A stretch of 64,000 bases of DNA from Halocaridina rubra (GCA_037179515.1 JAXCGZ010009466.1:73501-137500); one strand, 5' to 3'; shown: positions 44,012 through 54,992, numbered from the stretch's first letter. Notes: a model not told the origin generated them from the letters alone. Translations and numbers: made by a program.

Positions 44012-44290
44012 TTGCATAGTACAGTATATATTGCTAGGGAGGATGTAATAAAAGAAATAGATAAATTAAAGACTCACAAATCTCCGGGACCTGATGAAAT
44101 TTATGCTAGAGTATTAAAGAAGTGCAAGGCAGAGCTTAGTTGTCCACTAACTGCACTATTCTATAATTTAAGAAAAATAGTATTGGTACCAAGGAGTGGA
44201 AATTGGCAGATGTGGTATCAATATTTTAAAAAGGAGAATGTGTTAATAAGAAAAACTATAGATCCGTATTTTTTCTTTTTAAATTCAATA
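44012..44290 (+). pseudogene. LINE reverse transcriptase fragment
   Basis: Encodes REDVIKEIDKLKTHKSPGPD followed by EIYARVLKKCKAELSCPLTALF, the RT N-terminal motif of CR1/Rex-type LINEs, with a short continuation. It is distinct from the HKATGPDDISPH family in this window. No endonuclease or palm remains. Confidence 0.7.
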
Positions 44291-44580
44291 TAATTTTTCA
44301 ACAGCCTTCTGGCTAGTACAGTGGTAACGCGCTGGCCTCGCATTTGCGAGGTCGACAGATCGGTTCCCGTTCAGGACCGAGAGTTTAAGCTGTTTACTGG
44401 GAAGGTCACTGCTGTGGTTGAATACCACAGTGGGGGGTTGGGGCTTGCACCGGCTGACGCCCGCCAGAGCAGGGGCGATGCCTCTGATAGGAGGGCTAAA
44501 ACCGCAAACTTTTTTTTAATATAACCAATTGTATATATAAAAATTAAGCCATTAATTTGATAAAAAATTAGATACTAATG
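44265..44580. mobile_element. minisatellite-type unit split by S1 SINE
   Basis: AAATTCAATATAATTTTTCA before and AATATAACCAATTGTATA, GCCATTAATTTGATAAA after the SINE reconstitute one unit like those at 4020 and 42850. Confidence 0.55.
44304..44518 (+). mobile_element. tRNA-derived SINE, family S1, second copy
   Basis: TAGTACAGTGGTAACGCGCT and GATCGGTTCCCGTTCAGGAC retain A- and B-box character. The body CAGTGGGGGGTTGGGGCTTG is shared with 28579. The 3' region (GCCAGAGCAGGGGCGATGCC) differs and lacks the LINE-like tail. Confidence 0.8.
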
Positions 44581-44959
44581 TAATATTTTTTATGTTTATA
44601 AGTGTGTTTTATATCGTATAGTTTTCTTTTCTGTAGATTATGCCCCTGTCTTGTCAGTAGCTGACATGGAAATCTTTCTCCTGATAAGCAAGTCTCTCCC
44701 TCTCTATGTGAGCACACCACGTGAGTACAGTATACTGTACAGTAACACAGTACAGGTACTGAAGTGTAATATAGTACAGATTTTTATGTATGTGTTGTTT
44801 TATTATACTATACAGTACATGTACACTGAACAGTACCTGTATATTATGTTAATTTTAAAGTTTAGGAATAGTATTAAGATTAGTTTTAATAATTTTATCA
44901 GAACCATTTGAAACATAGGGTCTCCTTAAAAAAAAAAAAAAAAAATTTACCCAGGTTCG

Positions 44960-45043
44960 AATATAAGTGAGTTCCGACTTACGGCAATTTTTTACTTTAG
45001 TCGCCTGTCAGGAATGGAACCCTGATGTTTTTTGACTCCCTGT
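44960..45043. mobile_element. terminal-repeat fragment of second Tigger-like family
   Basis: GTTCCGACTTACGGCAATTT and CCTGTCAGGAATGGAACCCT, ending GACTCCCTG before TA. It is the inverted counterpart of 2626-2715 and ends 3 bp from the left end of the large nested Tigger. Confidence 0.45.
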
Positions 45044-46640
45044 ACACAGTGGAACCTCCTCCTACGAATGCCCTCACCCACGTACATATCGACCTACGAA
45101 CACAATTTTCGAACAATATTTGAAAAATTGATGGAATCTGGGGAGATTCCAAGAAACTGGAAACAAGCAAACGTGGTATTTATCTTCAAAAAGGGAGGGA
45201 GGGATACAGCTCTAATCTATAGACCTGTTTCCTTGACCAGCATAATTTACAAAGTATGGAGAAACTACTAAGAAAACTTATCTCTCTTCACTTCGAAGCT
45301 TTCAACTTTTTGTCAGTGATACAACATGACTTCAGAGAAGGTAGATCAACAGTAACTAAGTTATTAGAATTTTATGATGAGGAAAGCCCAATCTTACAGG
45401 AAAGAGAGGGCTGGGCAGATTACATAGACTTCCAGAAGGCATTTGACACGGTCCCACACGGGAGATTTATTAAGAAGCTGCAAAGCAGTGGCGAGAATAG
45501 ATGGAAATATACTGGAATGGATAAAAACTTACTTAGAAGGAACGGGGTTCACATTTAGGGCCACTTTTGGTCCTTGTATATGTAAATGACCTACCAGAGC
45601 CTGTAAATTCATTCATGAATAAGTTTGCAGATGATGCAAAGATTGTGAAGAAAGTTTGAGGCGAGAACAGTGGTATAGAACTTCAGGAAGACCTGAATAG
45701 TCTGCATGAGTGGTCAGAAAGTGGCTAAAGAAATTCAATTATTCTAAATGTAAGGTAAATAGAATGAGTACAAGTGCGAGAAGGCCCAAGCTTGAATACT
45801 CAATAGCAGGAGCAGAACTTCAAATGAAAGAGATCTAGGAGTAAACAAGCCGGCAGATTTGTCTCTGGAAATGCATATAAATGGCATTTTAAGGGCAGCA
45901 TATGCTTTCTTATCAAAGGTAAGGGTAGCCTCCAGACACATGCAAAAGGTAATGTTCAGAAATATTTATGTAACCTATGTGAGACCAAAGCTTGAATATG
46001 TAGCCCCCTTTTGGAATCCACACTTGAAAAAACATGTAGTTACGCTGGAAAAAGTTCAAAGACATGCCACAAAACTGGTGCCAGAAATACGCAATCTTAG
46101 CTAGTAGGAGAGGCTGAGGGAATTAGACTTACAATCACTCAAAGCTAGAAGAATGAGGTGGGATATGGTGACGGGTTTTAAATTCCTTCATGTTTATGAT
46201 AGAGTGAATAGAGATCGATGTTTTGATATGGTTAGCACTAGAACTAGAGGTCATAGTTTGAAGCTATATAAGAAAACTTCTTTGCAGGATGTAAGGAAGT
46301 ACGTTTTTAGTGTAAGAGTAGTTGATAATTGGAGTTTGCTGAGCGAGGAGCTAGTTAATGTTAACTCAATCCACAGTTTTAAGGATAAGAATGATAAGTA
46401 TCACTTAGTACAAAAATGGAACCGACCAGGAGAGGGGAGTTACGAGCACGAGGGTCTTTTTCATAAACACAATCAGGTAATTACAATTAGGTAATCTGCC
46501 AGGGCAACCATGTTCGCTCGAGCCACCACGTGTTTGCTCTCAGTTTTGCATTGGTGCCCATACTGTGAAGTTCGTTCGTTGTTTTTTTGTTGCAGATTTA
46601 CAGACTTTTTTTTGCTTATTACTTTAAGCTAGCCCTCATT

Positions 46641-47091
46641 ATGGCTCGTAAGAGAGTAAGAAGTGACTGTGATAGTGGCATTGAAATGTCTAAGCATATT
46701 ACCATGCAGTATAACATGGCGAAATCGGCCATCTTGACTATTTTAAAAGAGTAAAAAGATTTTAAAGGCAGCTGACGTGGCTAAAGGAGTCACTATTTTA
46801 ACAAAACATAGGTCTCAGATAATAGAAGAGGTAGAAAACTTATTGTTAGTTTGGACAGATAAAAAAGAGCTTGCTGGAGACAGTGTTAGCAATGCTATAA
46901 TATGCATGAAGGCTCAACAGTTCCACTATGATTTAGTAGCGACAACTCCGAGTGCTAGTGGCATTAATATTGATGAATTTAAAGCAAGTAGAGGCTGGTT
47001 TGAAAAATATCGTTGATGAACTGAAATTCATAGTGTTGATAGGTATGGAGAGGTGGCTAGTTCAGAACAAAAGGTAGCTGATGCCTAAGTG
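46641..47091 (+). pseudogene. Tigger transposase N-terminal part
   Basis: Starts MARKRVRSDCDSGIEMSK; includes NMAKSAILTILKE, then the CENP-B-type DNA-binding region (LLLVWTDKKELAGDSVS, then FKASRGWFEKYR). Stops near 46753 and 47014 plus frameshifts make it non-functional. It breaks off at the Gypsy 1 insertion in the segment QKVADA. Confidence 0.8.
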
Positions 47092-47096
47092 GAAGT

Positions 47097-47277
47097 GTTT
47101 GATGCTCCTTAAATTTGGAGATATTTATAGATAAATGAGGCACAATAATATAGGAGACTGAAAGGGCATTATGAACGTTCTTGTCTGCCCCCTAGTAGGC
47201 ATCTTTATTACTTTCAATGTAAACAAAACATGGATTCGTTCATTAACAAAATAACAATTATATCAAATATTGTAACA
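47097..47277 (-). repeat. Gypsy 1 3' LTR
   Basis: 181 bp. Relative to the other LTR it lacks one T near its plus-strand start and has CTAGTAGG for CTAGTGGG, TTCATT for TTTATT and TAACA for TAGCA. Confidence 0.92.
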
Positions 47278-47333
47278 TCCCTCTTTTTATGAAGAAAAAA
47301 AAATAAGTTATCATCTTGAAAACAAAAAATAAA

Positions 47334-50300
47334 TCACTCTTTGTAAACAACAAAATCATTATATTTAGAGGGTAAAATATTCCTTGTACTCCTTGTGATT
47401 CTCTTTTGAGGAGTGAAAGACTCTTGAACTCTGAGATTCTCACTTGTTGGGTTCACATGTTTATCCTGTGGAATTTCAACCTGTTGCTGACTTTGTACTA
47501 CATTACTAGAATCTTCACTACTGTGATACGAAACATTTCTTTCATTTGACTTATTAAGGTCTACTCTATTTCTTCTCAATAAACCAGCATCAGTTGAAAT
47601 TTCATAAGATCTCTCGTCTAAACGTTCCTTCACAATACCTTTTTCCCAAGCTTTCTTTCCCATTACAGTGGGTTTTATTCTCACAACATCATCTTCCTGT
47701 AAAGGATCAAGATCTTTGGCGTGCACATTGTAATATTTAGCGGACCTGCTATTTCTATAATGTCTGTTAATCTTAATTTTATCTACATTGATCTCAGATG
47801 GTTTCAACAACTTTGAAGAAACTGGGAGAAGAGTACGTGTGCGTCTCCCTAGGCTTTTTTGAGCTGGACTGTATTCATCACTGTGAGACGGACAATTACG
47901 GTAGTCTAATATTGCCAAATAAGGGTCATTATTGCTTTCTATGGCTTTTCTGAGTATGGACTTTGCAGTTTTTACAGCGGATTCTGCCTGTCCATTAGAC
48001 TGAGGATGTTTAGGGCTTGACGTACAATGTTCTATATCCCACACTCTTATAAAATTCTGAAATATATCACTTGTAAATTGAGTTCCACAGTCACTAACTA
48101 AGATGGAAGGCGTACCATACCTTGCAAAATGTGCTTTTAGCTTACGTATAACAGTAGATGCTTTTATATCTTCTAACCTATCAATTTCCCAGAAATTACT
48201 GAAATAGTCTACTGTTACAAGATAAAACTGATTACTCAATTCAAAAATATCTGTGCCAACTTTCTCCCATGGCCTATCAGACACTTCATGTGGCATAAGA
48301 GTTTCTTTCTGCTGAGATTTTTGAAATTTGCAACAGATTTCACATTGATAAATATGTTCTTTAATATCACCATTCATACCAGGCCAATATACACACTCAC
48401 GAGCCCTTCGTAGACAACTTTCTACGCCAATGTGACAAGAGTGAATAGCCTGTTTAATTTCTTTCCTCAAATTGGCAGGAATCACAACTCTATCACCTTT
48501 AAATACAAGTCCATTCTGTATAGAAAGTTCATCTCTAATATGATAATAAGGCAAAACAGTTATAGGTACATTACATTTATACTCTGGCCACCCATTTGTT
48601 ATCATATTTGTCACTTCAAGCAAAATTTCATCACTGGCCACAGCATCACGAATTTTCTTTAACCTGTCTTCCCTAATAGGCAAATAAGATACAACATTAG
48701 CATATTCAAAATCATTACCATTTTCAGTTTCACTTAGAAATGATCGAGACAGCAAATCTGCTATATGCATGTTCTTACCAGCAGTATGCTTAAGTTCAAT
48801 ATCGTATTGTTGTGCAGTCAATAACATGCCTTGTAGCCTCTTTGGTGCTCTATCTAATGGTTTCAAGATTATACTCTGAAGTGGTTTGTGATCAGTTATA
48901 ACCAAAGTATGTTGTCCAAAAGTGTACTGATGGAATTTCTTTAAAGCAAACACAATAGCCAGCATTTCTTTCTCTATCTGAGCATACCTTGTTTCCGTGT
49001 CAGTTAGAGCTCTGCTTGCATAAGACAACGGTTTACCACCTTGCATTAGAACTGCACCAAGTCCACATTTGCTAGCATCACACTGTATAACTAGCTGTTT
49101 ATTTTGATCATAATAAGCAAGAATTGGAGTTTTAGAGATGCAACACTTAATTTTCTCAAAAGCTCTAGCCTGTTCATCACCCCAACACCATTCTTTGTCT
49201 TTACGTAAAAGTTGTCGTATGGGCACCATCAGGTCAGAGAGTCTAGGCATGAATTTTGACAAATAGTTTATCATTCCACTAAAGCATTGAATCTCAGTGA
49301 CATTAGTTGGAGCTTTCATCGATACAATTGCTTCAATTTTACTGGGATCTGGCTTAAGGCCTTCATTAGTTATTACATGTCCAAGAAATGTTATCTCACT
49401 CTTTCTTATTTCAGCCTTTTCTCTGTTAAGACGGATACCATGCTTACGACATCGTTCCAGTAAATTTCTTAAATTTTCATCATGATCTAACTGTGCTTCT
49501 TCTAGAGAATTACCTATTCCATATACCAAAATGTCATCAGCAATGCATATTATTCCTAGCAAACCATCTAAAGAGTTCTGCAGTCGTTTCTGAAAAACTT
49601 CACTACTGATTGCTAGGCCAAAGGGCAGTCTAAGCCACCGATATCTTCCAAAAGGGGTTTGAAAGGTAGTTAAATGACTTGACTCTTCATCCAAAACACA
49701 GTGCCAATATCCATTTCTTAAATCTAGTTTAGAGAACACTTTAGCTTGTGCTAATTCAGGTGAAACATCATCGATAATTGGCAAAGGATGCATTTCTCTA
49801 ATTATGGCTTTATTTAATTGCTGAGGATCTATGCAAATTCTTATGTCTTCACTATTTTTCTTAGAAGCTACTACCATGCGACTCACCCATTCAGTTGGTT
49901 CGTCTACTTTACAAATGACATTTTGTTTCTCTAACTCAGATAATTTGGATTTTACCTTCCTTTTAAGTTGAATTGGCACTCTACATGAAGATATAGCAAA
50001 TGGCTTGACTTCTCTGTCTAAAGTCATATGTACCACCCCAGGTAACTTACCAATTTCATTACAAAACACATCTGAATATTCCTGAAAAACATCAGTATTA
50101 CAAGATTCACTGTGTACAGAACATATGTTATCATAATTGATGGTAAGGAAACCCATCTGTTCTGATGCACGTTTTCCTAACAAAGGCATATAATTCTCAG
50201 CCACTATAATAAACTCAACATTATATCTCTTTGAATTTATCTCATTTTTCACTTTAATTCTACATTTTCCAACTGGTTTGGCTGCAGAATTATTCCACAT

Positions 50301-51506
50301 TTCTAGTTGTAACCCTTCACTAGATTCAATTTTTACATTATTGGGAACCATATTTCGAGGTAACACATTTACACCTGCTCCGCTATCGATTTGAAATTTG
50401 ACACTATTTTCACCAACTTTCAGATTGGTATATAGATATTTGGATTTCTTTGACACTTTATTCACTTTCATCACTTGCTGTGTACAGGGATTATCATTTT
50501 TGTTCACCGTCGTTTCTTCTGGCTCTCCACGTCTCGTCTGCAACTTGACACCTAGGATATATTCGGCCGTAATATCTGAACTGGAATCGTCACCGTCCAC
50601 TGCATTCACACCCATCTTCTTAGATGCTTGTGCATGTCCATTTTTCTCCAAACATTGAGATTTGAAGTGATTCAGCCTGTTGCAGTAGTTGCATCTCTCT
50701 CCATAGGCTGGACATTTCTTCTTACTCCACACGTGTCTTGTTCCGCAGAACTTACATTTTCGTAGAGCCGGATCCTTCGTTGACAAACTTTGGTTTGACT
50801 TAGGCCTATACTGGTTCTTGTTCACAAAACTTGGGTCCTCACTCTTTCGGTCTGCTGAATTTCTACAAGGCCTACTCTGCTTAAAGTTCTTTGTCGATTT
50901 AACTTTATTTATGACCGACTTTGCTGTATTTTCACTTTTTATCATTTGCATTTGTCTCTGCGATGCTTGATGTGCCTCACAAATTTTGAGCGTATCTATC
51001 AGTGAAATACATTCTTCTCTCAGAAATTTCTCTCTGAGTTTATCTTCTTTACAGCCAAAAACAATTTGATCACGAATTGCCTCATCTTTTTCTGCTGCAA
51101 AATCACAATCCTTAACCATAGTTTTTATTCTAGTAATAAATTCATCCAGGTTCTCATCAGCTTTCTGAGTACAGCATCTAAACCTATATCTTGATGCTAT
51201 TATTAGCTTCCTAGGGGCAAAATGCTCATCTAGCTTCTGTAATACCACGTTTAAGTCCTTGCTAGGGTCATCACGAGATCCACTCTCCCCTACAATAACG
51301 GGACCAAACTCTATAGCATTATACACTCGAAGCAGTTCGTCACCCCCATGGGTCAAAAGTAATGCTACCTTCTCTTCACTTGGTTTATCATTTAAACCTG
51401 CTGCCAGTATATACAGCTCGAATTTTTGACGAAAAAATCGCCAATCTTGCTCACTTTCGCTCTTTAATGCGAATTTATCTGGAGGGGCTAGATTAGCTGT
51501 CGCCAT
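47334..51506 (-). CDS. Gypsy 1 gag-pol polyprotein
   Basis: 1390 residues, ATG at 51506, no internal stop. Gag capsid-like region 1-200. A zinc-knuckle region about 251-285 with two cysteine clusters (CKFCGTRHVWSKKKC, CNYCNRLNHFKSQC). Aspartic protease DSGAGVN near 374. Reverse transcriptase about 500-690 with KLDLRNGYWH, LPFGL and IADDILVYG; the usual aromatic residue before xDD is Ile here. RNase H about 800-910 (CDASKCGLGAVL, TDHKPL). Integrase with an H-H-C-C zinc finger (HSCHIGV...CEICC, about 1022-1059) and a DDE core (VTVDYFSN, SDCGTQF, SNGQAE). Gag and pol are one frame without frameshift. The set is typical of Mag/K02A2.6-like Ty3/Gypsy lineages; exact clade not determined. Confidence 0.93.
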   Translation of the reverse strand: MATANLAPPDKFALKSESEQDWRFFRQKFELYILAAGLNDKPSEEKVALLLTHGGDELLRVYNAIEFGPVIVGESGSRDDPSKDLNVVLQKLDEHFAPRKLIIASRYRFRCCTQKADENLDEFITRIKTMVKDCDFAAEKDEAIRDQIVFGCKEDKLREKFLREECISLIDTLKICEAHQASQRQMQMIKSENTAKSVINKVKSTKNFKQSRPCRNSADRKSEDPSFVNKNQYRPKSNQSLSTKDPALRKCKFCGTRHVWSKKKCPAYGERCNYCNRLNHFKSQCLEKNGHAQASKKMGVNAVDGDDSSSDITAEYILGVKLQTRRGEPEETTVNKNDNPCTQQVMKVNKVSKKSKYLYTNLKVGENSVKFQIDSGAGVNVLPRNMVPNNVKIESSEGLQLEMWNNSAAKPVGKCRIKVKNEINSKRYNVEFIIVAENYMPLLGKRASEQMGFLTINYDNICSVHSESCNTDVFQEYSDVFCNEIGKLPGVVHMTLDREVKPFAISSCRVPIQLKRKVKSKLSELEKQNVICKVDEPTEWVSRMVVASKKNSEDIRICIDPQQLNKAIIREMHPLPIIDDVSPELAQAKVFSKLDLRNGYWHCVLDEESSHLTTFQTPFGRYRWLRLPFGLAISSEVFQKRLQNSLDGLLGIICIADDILVYGIGNSLEEAQLDHDENLRNLLERCRKHGIRLNREKAEIRKSEITFLGHVITNEGLKPDPSKIEAIVSMKAPTNVTEIQCFSGMINYLSKFMPRLSDLMVPIRQLLRKDKEWCWGDEQARAFEKIKCCISKTPILAYYDQNKQLVIQCDASKCGLGAVLMQGGKPLSYASRALTDTETRYAQIEKEMLAIVFALKKFHQYTFGQHTLVITDHKPLQSIILKPLDRAPKRLQGMLLTAQQYDIELKHTAGKNMHIADLLSRSFLSETENGNDFEYANVVSYLPIREDRLKKIRDAVASDEILLEVTNMITNGWPEYKCNVPITVLPYYHIRDELSIQNGLVFKGDRVVIPANLRKEIKQAIHSCHIGVESCLRRARECVYWPGMNGDIKEHIYQCEICCKFQKSQQKETLMPHEVSDRPWEKVGTDIFELSNQFYLVTVDYFSNFWEIDRLEDIKASTVIRKLKAHFARYGTPSILVSDCGTQFTSDIFQNFIRVWDIEHCTSSPKHPQSNGQAESAVKTAKSILRKAIESNNDPYLAILDYRNCPSHSDEYSPAQKSLGRRTRTLLPVSSKLLKPSEINVDKIKINRHYRNSRSAKYYNVHAKDLDPLQEDDVVRIKPTVMGKKAWEKGIVKERLDERSYEISTDAGLLRRNRVDLNKSNERNVSYHSSEDSSNVVQSQQQVEIPQDKHVNPTSENLRVQESFTPQKRITRSTRNILPSKYNDFVVYKE

Positions 51507-51619
51507 GTCGGTCGGTAGTCTTATTTACTTAATCAAACAGAAAGATCCTGGATAATACGTAATGCCTTATATTCAAAATGAACAGCAAACCATACTTAGT
51601 CTATTGAGCGCTGCCACCA

Positions 51620-51801
51620 TGTTTGATGCTCCTTAAATTTGGAGATATTTATAGATAAATGAGGCACAATAATATAGGAGACTGAAAGGGCATTATGAAC
51701 GTTCTTGTCTGCCCCCTAGTGGGCATCTTTATTACTTTCAATGTAAACAAAACATGGATTCGTTTATTAACAAAATAACAATTATATCAAATATTGTAGC
51801 A
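51620..51801 (-). repeat. Gypsy 1 5' LTR
   Basis: 182 bp. In element orientation it begins TGCTACAATATTTGATATAA and ends GGAGCATCAAACA; promoter function presumed from position. Confidence 0.92.
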
Positions 51802-52032
51802 GGAAGAATTTGCTAAATTTACAGAAAGTGAAGTTTATGTGATTACCTAATTGTGTTTACGGGAAAGAGCCCAAAGCTCGAATCTTCCCGTCTCCTGATC
51901 GCTTCCATTTTATACTTAGTGATACTTATCATACCTGTCCTTAAAACTATGGATTGAGATAGCATTAACTACCTCCTCGCTTAGCCAATTCCAATTATCA
52001 ACTACTCTTACACTGAAAAAGTATTTCCTTAC

Positions 52033-52210
52033 TGTTATGTATAACTTTTGAGCTGATTAATTCGTGCGCTTTGCATTGCGCTATTGTTTTGTTGTTTTTA
52101 CGTAGGCAGAACACGCCATGTCGGCAATCTAAGTTTGAGTAATAAAACCTCCACTTTTCTCACGATTTTTAATGGCATTATCCTCACCCATCTAATCATA
52201 GTATGGAACA
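52033..52210 (+). repeat. Gypsy 2 5' LTR
   Basis: TGTTATGTATAACTTTTGAG to GTATGGAACA, with AATAAAACC near position 110 as a probable poly(A) signal. Confidence 0.93.
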
Positions 52211-52680
52211 AATGGCGACGAGGTACAAAGGACCAATGCAGTAGCAAAAGGAACTTCTGGTTTGCAGTATTTAAGTGAATTTTTTGCAGTTTTGAGGTAG
52301 CCGGTAAATTGGGTAAGCTTCTGACTTCCAAGATTTTCGTTCCTGTGGCCACCCTCCATAGGCTGTTTTGATCAAGTTTTGCAGTTAGCATTGGAGCCTT
52401 CATAGATGCCGTATTATAACTGTTTAAGCCTAATGCTGACGATTTTTTCAAGATTGGAAAGCTATAGTGATTATTTTCCAAGGTGTACCCTAGATTGATG
52501 ATAGCCTATGGTAGGCCAATTGTGTTTATCGGTAACCTTGTTTCCAGTGTTTTGTGTACGGTAGCCTTGATTGATCATAGCCTACCGTAAGCCTATGGTG
52601 CTTAACCCCAGTGCTTTGAGGAGTGGAGTAAAACAAATTGCATATAGGCCTAGCCTATTCTAGATTCTCCACCCCTTACT
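52211..52680 (+). other. Gypsy 2 leader with no coding sequence
   Basis: About 470 bp between the primer-binding-like site and the RNase H-integrase frame. It contains two partly complementary stretches (GATGATAGCCTATGGTAGGC and GATCATAGCCTACCGTAAGC) and ends in a pyrimidine-rich CTTACTTCTGTTGCAG that looks like a splice acceptor directly before the coding part. Confidence 0.5.
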
Positions 52681-54702
52681 TCTGTTGCAGATTTGCAATC
52701 TTTTATTGGAATGTTGACATATTATTGTAAATTCATTAAGAATTTTTCTTCCAAGCTGGCCCCCTTGTATGAATTGCTAAAAAAGAATAAAGTTTTTAAA
52801 TGGTCTGAACTTGAAAACAAAGCTTTTGAAATTGTAAAATCGGATTTATCAAAAGGTCCCCTTTTGGCTAATTATGATGGTAATAGTCCACTAGTTGTTG
52901 AAGTGGATGCGTCTCCTATTGGTGTAGGATGTGTATTGTTGCAAAAAATTGATGGAAGAGAATTACCAGTTTATTTTGCTAGTAAAAAACTGACATCAGC
53001 TGAACAGAACTATGCTCAAATTGACCGAGAAGGGCTTGCCTTAGTTTTTGGGTTGAATCACTTTAGATATTTTTTACTTGGAAGGCAATTTGAAGCAAGG
53101 ACCGACCATAAACCACTTTTAGGTTTATTTGGCAAAGGGCGTCATATTCCTACTAATGCCAATGCTCGTATTCAGCGTTGGGCACTGTTTCTCTCTCAAT
53201 ATGATTTTGAGCTTACTTACAAAGTGGGTAAAGAAAATGTTGTGGCTGATGCCCTTAGCAGGTTGCCTATTGATGATGATCATAAATCCATGACTCCAAA
53301 TGAATACATTAAGTTAGTTGAAGCTTTAGATTTTGAAGATATTTCTTTTTCAAAAATCAGAAATTGTACTCAGAAAGATGAGGTTTTGGGTCAACTCATG
53401 CATAATATAAGATTTGGTTGGTCTACAAATGATTTGAGATTACATGAATATAGTTCTGTTAAATCTGATCTTAGTTTATATGACAATGTAATTTTGTACA
53501 GAAACAGAATTGTAATACCTACCAGCTTAAGATGTAAAATACTTGAGCACTTACATAGTGGTCATAATGGGATAAATGTGATGAAAGCAGAAGCTAGGAA
53601 TTGGGTTTGGTGGCCTAAAATTAACCAAGATATTTCTGAAATTACAAAGAATTGTCCAGTTTGTTTTAAAAATTTTCAACCAAACCAAGCTCCTGTGTTG
53701 TCATGGTCTACTCCTGATAAGGCATGGTCAAGACTTCACATTGACTATGCTGGACCAATAGATAACAAATATTTTCTTGTAATTTTAGATGCATATTCTA
53801 AGTTTCTAGATGTTCAAGTTACTAGTTCAATGACTTCAAGTGTTACCATTGAATTGCTTAGAAAAACATTTTCTAATTTTGGTATTCCAGACATTGTTGT
53901 CTCGGATAATGCTCCATATTTTGTGTCCGAGGAAATTAAAGCTTTTTATAAGAAAAATGGTATTCAACATTTAACTCCTGCCCCATACAATCCATCATCT
54001 AATGGGTTGGTGGAAAGAGCAGTTCGAACTTTAAAAGAGGGCTTAAGTAAATTCAACAGTGGATCATTGAATACTAGAATCTGTAGATTTTTGTACAATT
54101 ATAGGAAGAGTATGCATAGTGGTATAGGTAAATCACCAGCAGAGTTACTATTTGGAAGATGTTTTAAAACAACTTTAGTATCTGTAAAATGTTCCCCTAA
54201 CAAAGACAGAGACCTGGAAAAATTGTCAAAGAAAGTTTTCTCTGAAGGGACAAATATGTACAATGTTGGTGATGCAGTTTTTGCTAAAAATTTTGGGAAG
54301 GGAGAGACTTGGATTGAAGGTAAAATTATTGAAGTGCTTGGTGTAAGAAATTATTTGGTGCAAGTTCATGATTTTGGTAATATATCATGGAAGAGGCATC
54401 ATGATCAGCCTATGCCTAGATTTACTGGTACTTGTATTAAGACACCTAGAGAGTCTCCAATGCCTTTAGGTTCTTCGAATGTAAGTAATTATTCCTATGC
54501 CTCTAGTTCCACTAATGATGTTGAAGTATCTTCACAAAAGTGTGATGTTTCAGTTCAACCTGATAGTAATTGTATTGAGTCTGAAGACACAGTCTCAGAA
54601 ACTGAAAGGTGTGGTGTGAATGATAAACAGATTGTATCACCATCTCCAGTATTACGGAGATCAAAGAGAATTATTAAGCCACCAGAAAAATTAAATTTGT
54701 AA
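52681..54702 (+). CDS. Gypsy 2 RNase H-integrase fragment
   Basis: 669-residue open frame from the first ATG at 52693, open a few codons upstream (VADLQSFIG), so the Met is probably not the native start. Residues 1-50 are the RT-RNase H connection (GMLTYYCKFIKNFSSKLAPL). RNase H follows (VEVDASPIGVGCVLL; TDHKPLLGLFG), then the integrase zinc finger (HLHSGHNG...CPVC) and the DDE core (HIDYAGPI, ILDAYSKF, VSDNAPYF, SSNGLVERAVRTLKEG) and a chromatin-side C-terminus ending VLRRSKRIIKPPEKLNL. The stop is at 54700-54702. The frame is intact, which fits recent insertion despite the missing 5' half. Confidence 0.88.
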   Translation, partial: SVADLQSFIGMLTYYCKFIKNFSSKLAPLYELLKKNKVFKWSELENKAFEIVKSDLSKGPLLANYDGNSPLVVEVDASPIGVGCVLLQKIDGRELPVYFASKKLTSAEQNYAQIDREGLALVFGLNHFRYFLLGRQFEARTDHKPLLGLFGKGRHIPTNANARIQRWALFLSQYDFELTYKVGKENVVADALSRLPIDDDHKSMTPNEYIKLVEALDFEDISFSKIRNCTQKDEVLGQLMHNIRFGWSTNDLRLHEYSSVKSDLSLYDNVILYRNRIVIPTSLRCKILEHLHSGHNGINVMKAEARNWVWWPKINQDISEITKNCPVCFKNFQPNQAPVLSWSTPDKAWSRLHIDYAGPIDNKYFLVILDAYSKFLDVQVTSSMTSSVTIELLRKTFSNFGIPDIVVSDNAPYFVSEEIKAFYKKNGIQHLTPAPYNPSSNGLVERAVRTLKEGLSKFNSGSLNTRICRFLYNYRKSMHSGIGKSPAELLFGRCFKTTLVSVKCSPNKDRDLEKLSKKVFSEGTNMYNVGDAVFAKNFGKGETWIEGKIIEVLGVRNYLVQVHDFGNISWKRHHDQPMPRFTGTCIKTPRESPMPLGSSNVSNYSYASSSTNDVEVSSQKCDVSVQPDSNCIESEDTVSETERCGVNDKQIVSPSPVLRRSKRIIKPPEKLNL

Positions 54703-54814
54703 TGTCTTTTGTTGCCATAATATATTGATATTTCTGTATAATGATTGTTGTATATTGATATTTTTCTGATCCATTTTTTGATAAGTTTTGTATGTTTTTT
54801 CTTGGAGGGAGGAA

Positions 54815-54992
54815 TGTTATGTATAACTTTTGAGCTGATTAATTCGTGCGCTTTGCATTGCGCTATTGTTTTGTTGTTTTTACGTAGGCAGAACACGCCA
54901 TGTCAGACATCTAAGTTTGAGTAATAAAACCTCCACTTTTCTCACGATTTTTAATGGCATTATCCTCACCCATCTAATCATAGTATGGAACA
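54815..54992 (+). repeat. Gypsy 2 3' LTR
   Basis: 178 bp, TGTTATGTA to GGAACA, followed directly by CTTAC, the target duplication. Confidence 0.93.

Larger units (their letters stand above)
47097..51801 (-). mobile_element. Ty3/Gypsy LTR retrotransposon, complete (Gypsy 1)
   Basis: Minus-strand element of 4705 bp with LTRs at 51620-51801 (5') and 47097-47277 (3'), 181-182 bp, ending TG...CA, differing by three substitutions and one indel. Next to the 5' LTR is a TGGTGGCAGCGC primer-binding-site-like stretch. A purine-rich AAAAAGAGGGA precedes the 3' LTR. A single uninterrupted gag-pol frame fills the interior. No envelope gene. It interrupts the Tigger transposase. The near-identical LTRs indicate a young insertion. 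Confidence 0.93.
47092..51806. repeat. GGAAG target-site duplication of Gypsy 1
   Basis: GGAAG at 47092-47096 and again at 51802-51806, directly abutting the two LTRs; 5 bp is usual for Ty3/Gypsy integration. Confidence 0.88.
52033..54992 (+). mobile_element. Ty3/Gypsy LTR retrotransposon with gag-RT deletion (Gypsy 2)
   Basis: 2960 bp, plus strand. LTRs at 52033-52210 and 54815-54992 (178 bp each, three mismatches clustered near TCGGCAATCT/TCAGACATCT). TSD CTTAC at 52028-52032 and 54993-54997. A TGGCGACGAGG stretch beside the 5' LTR could be the primer-binding site, and CTTGGAGGGAGGAA precedes the 3' LTR as polypurine tract. The interior encodes only RNase H and integrase; gag, protease and the RT domain are missing. 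Different family from Gypsy 1. Confidence 0.92.
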
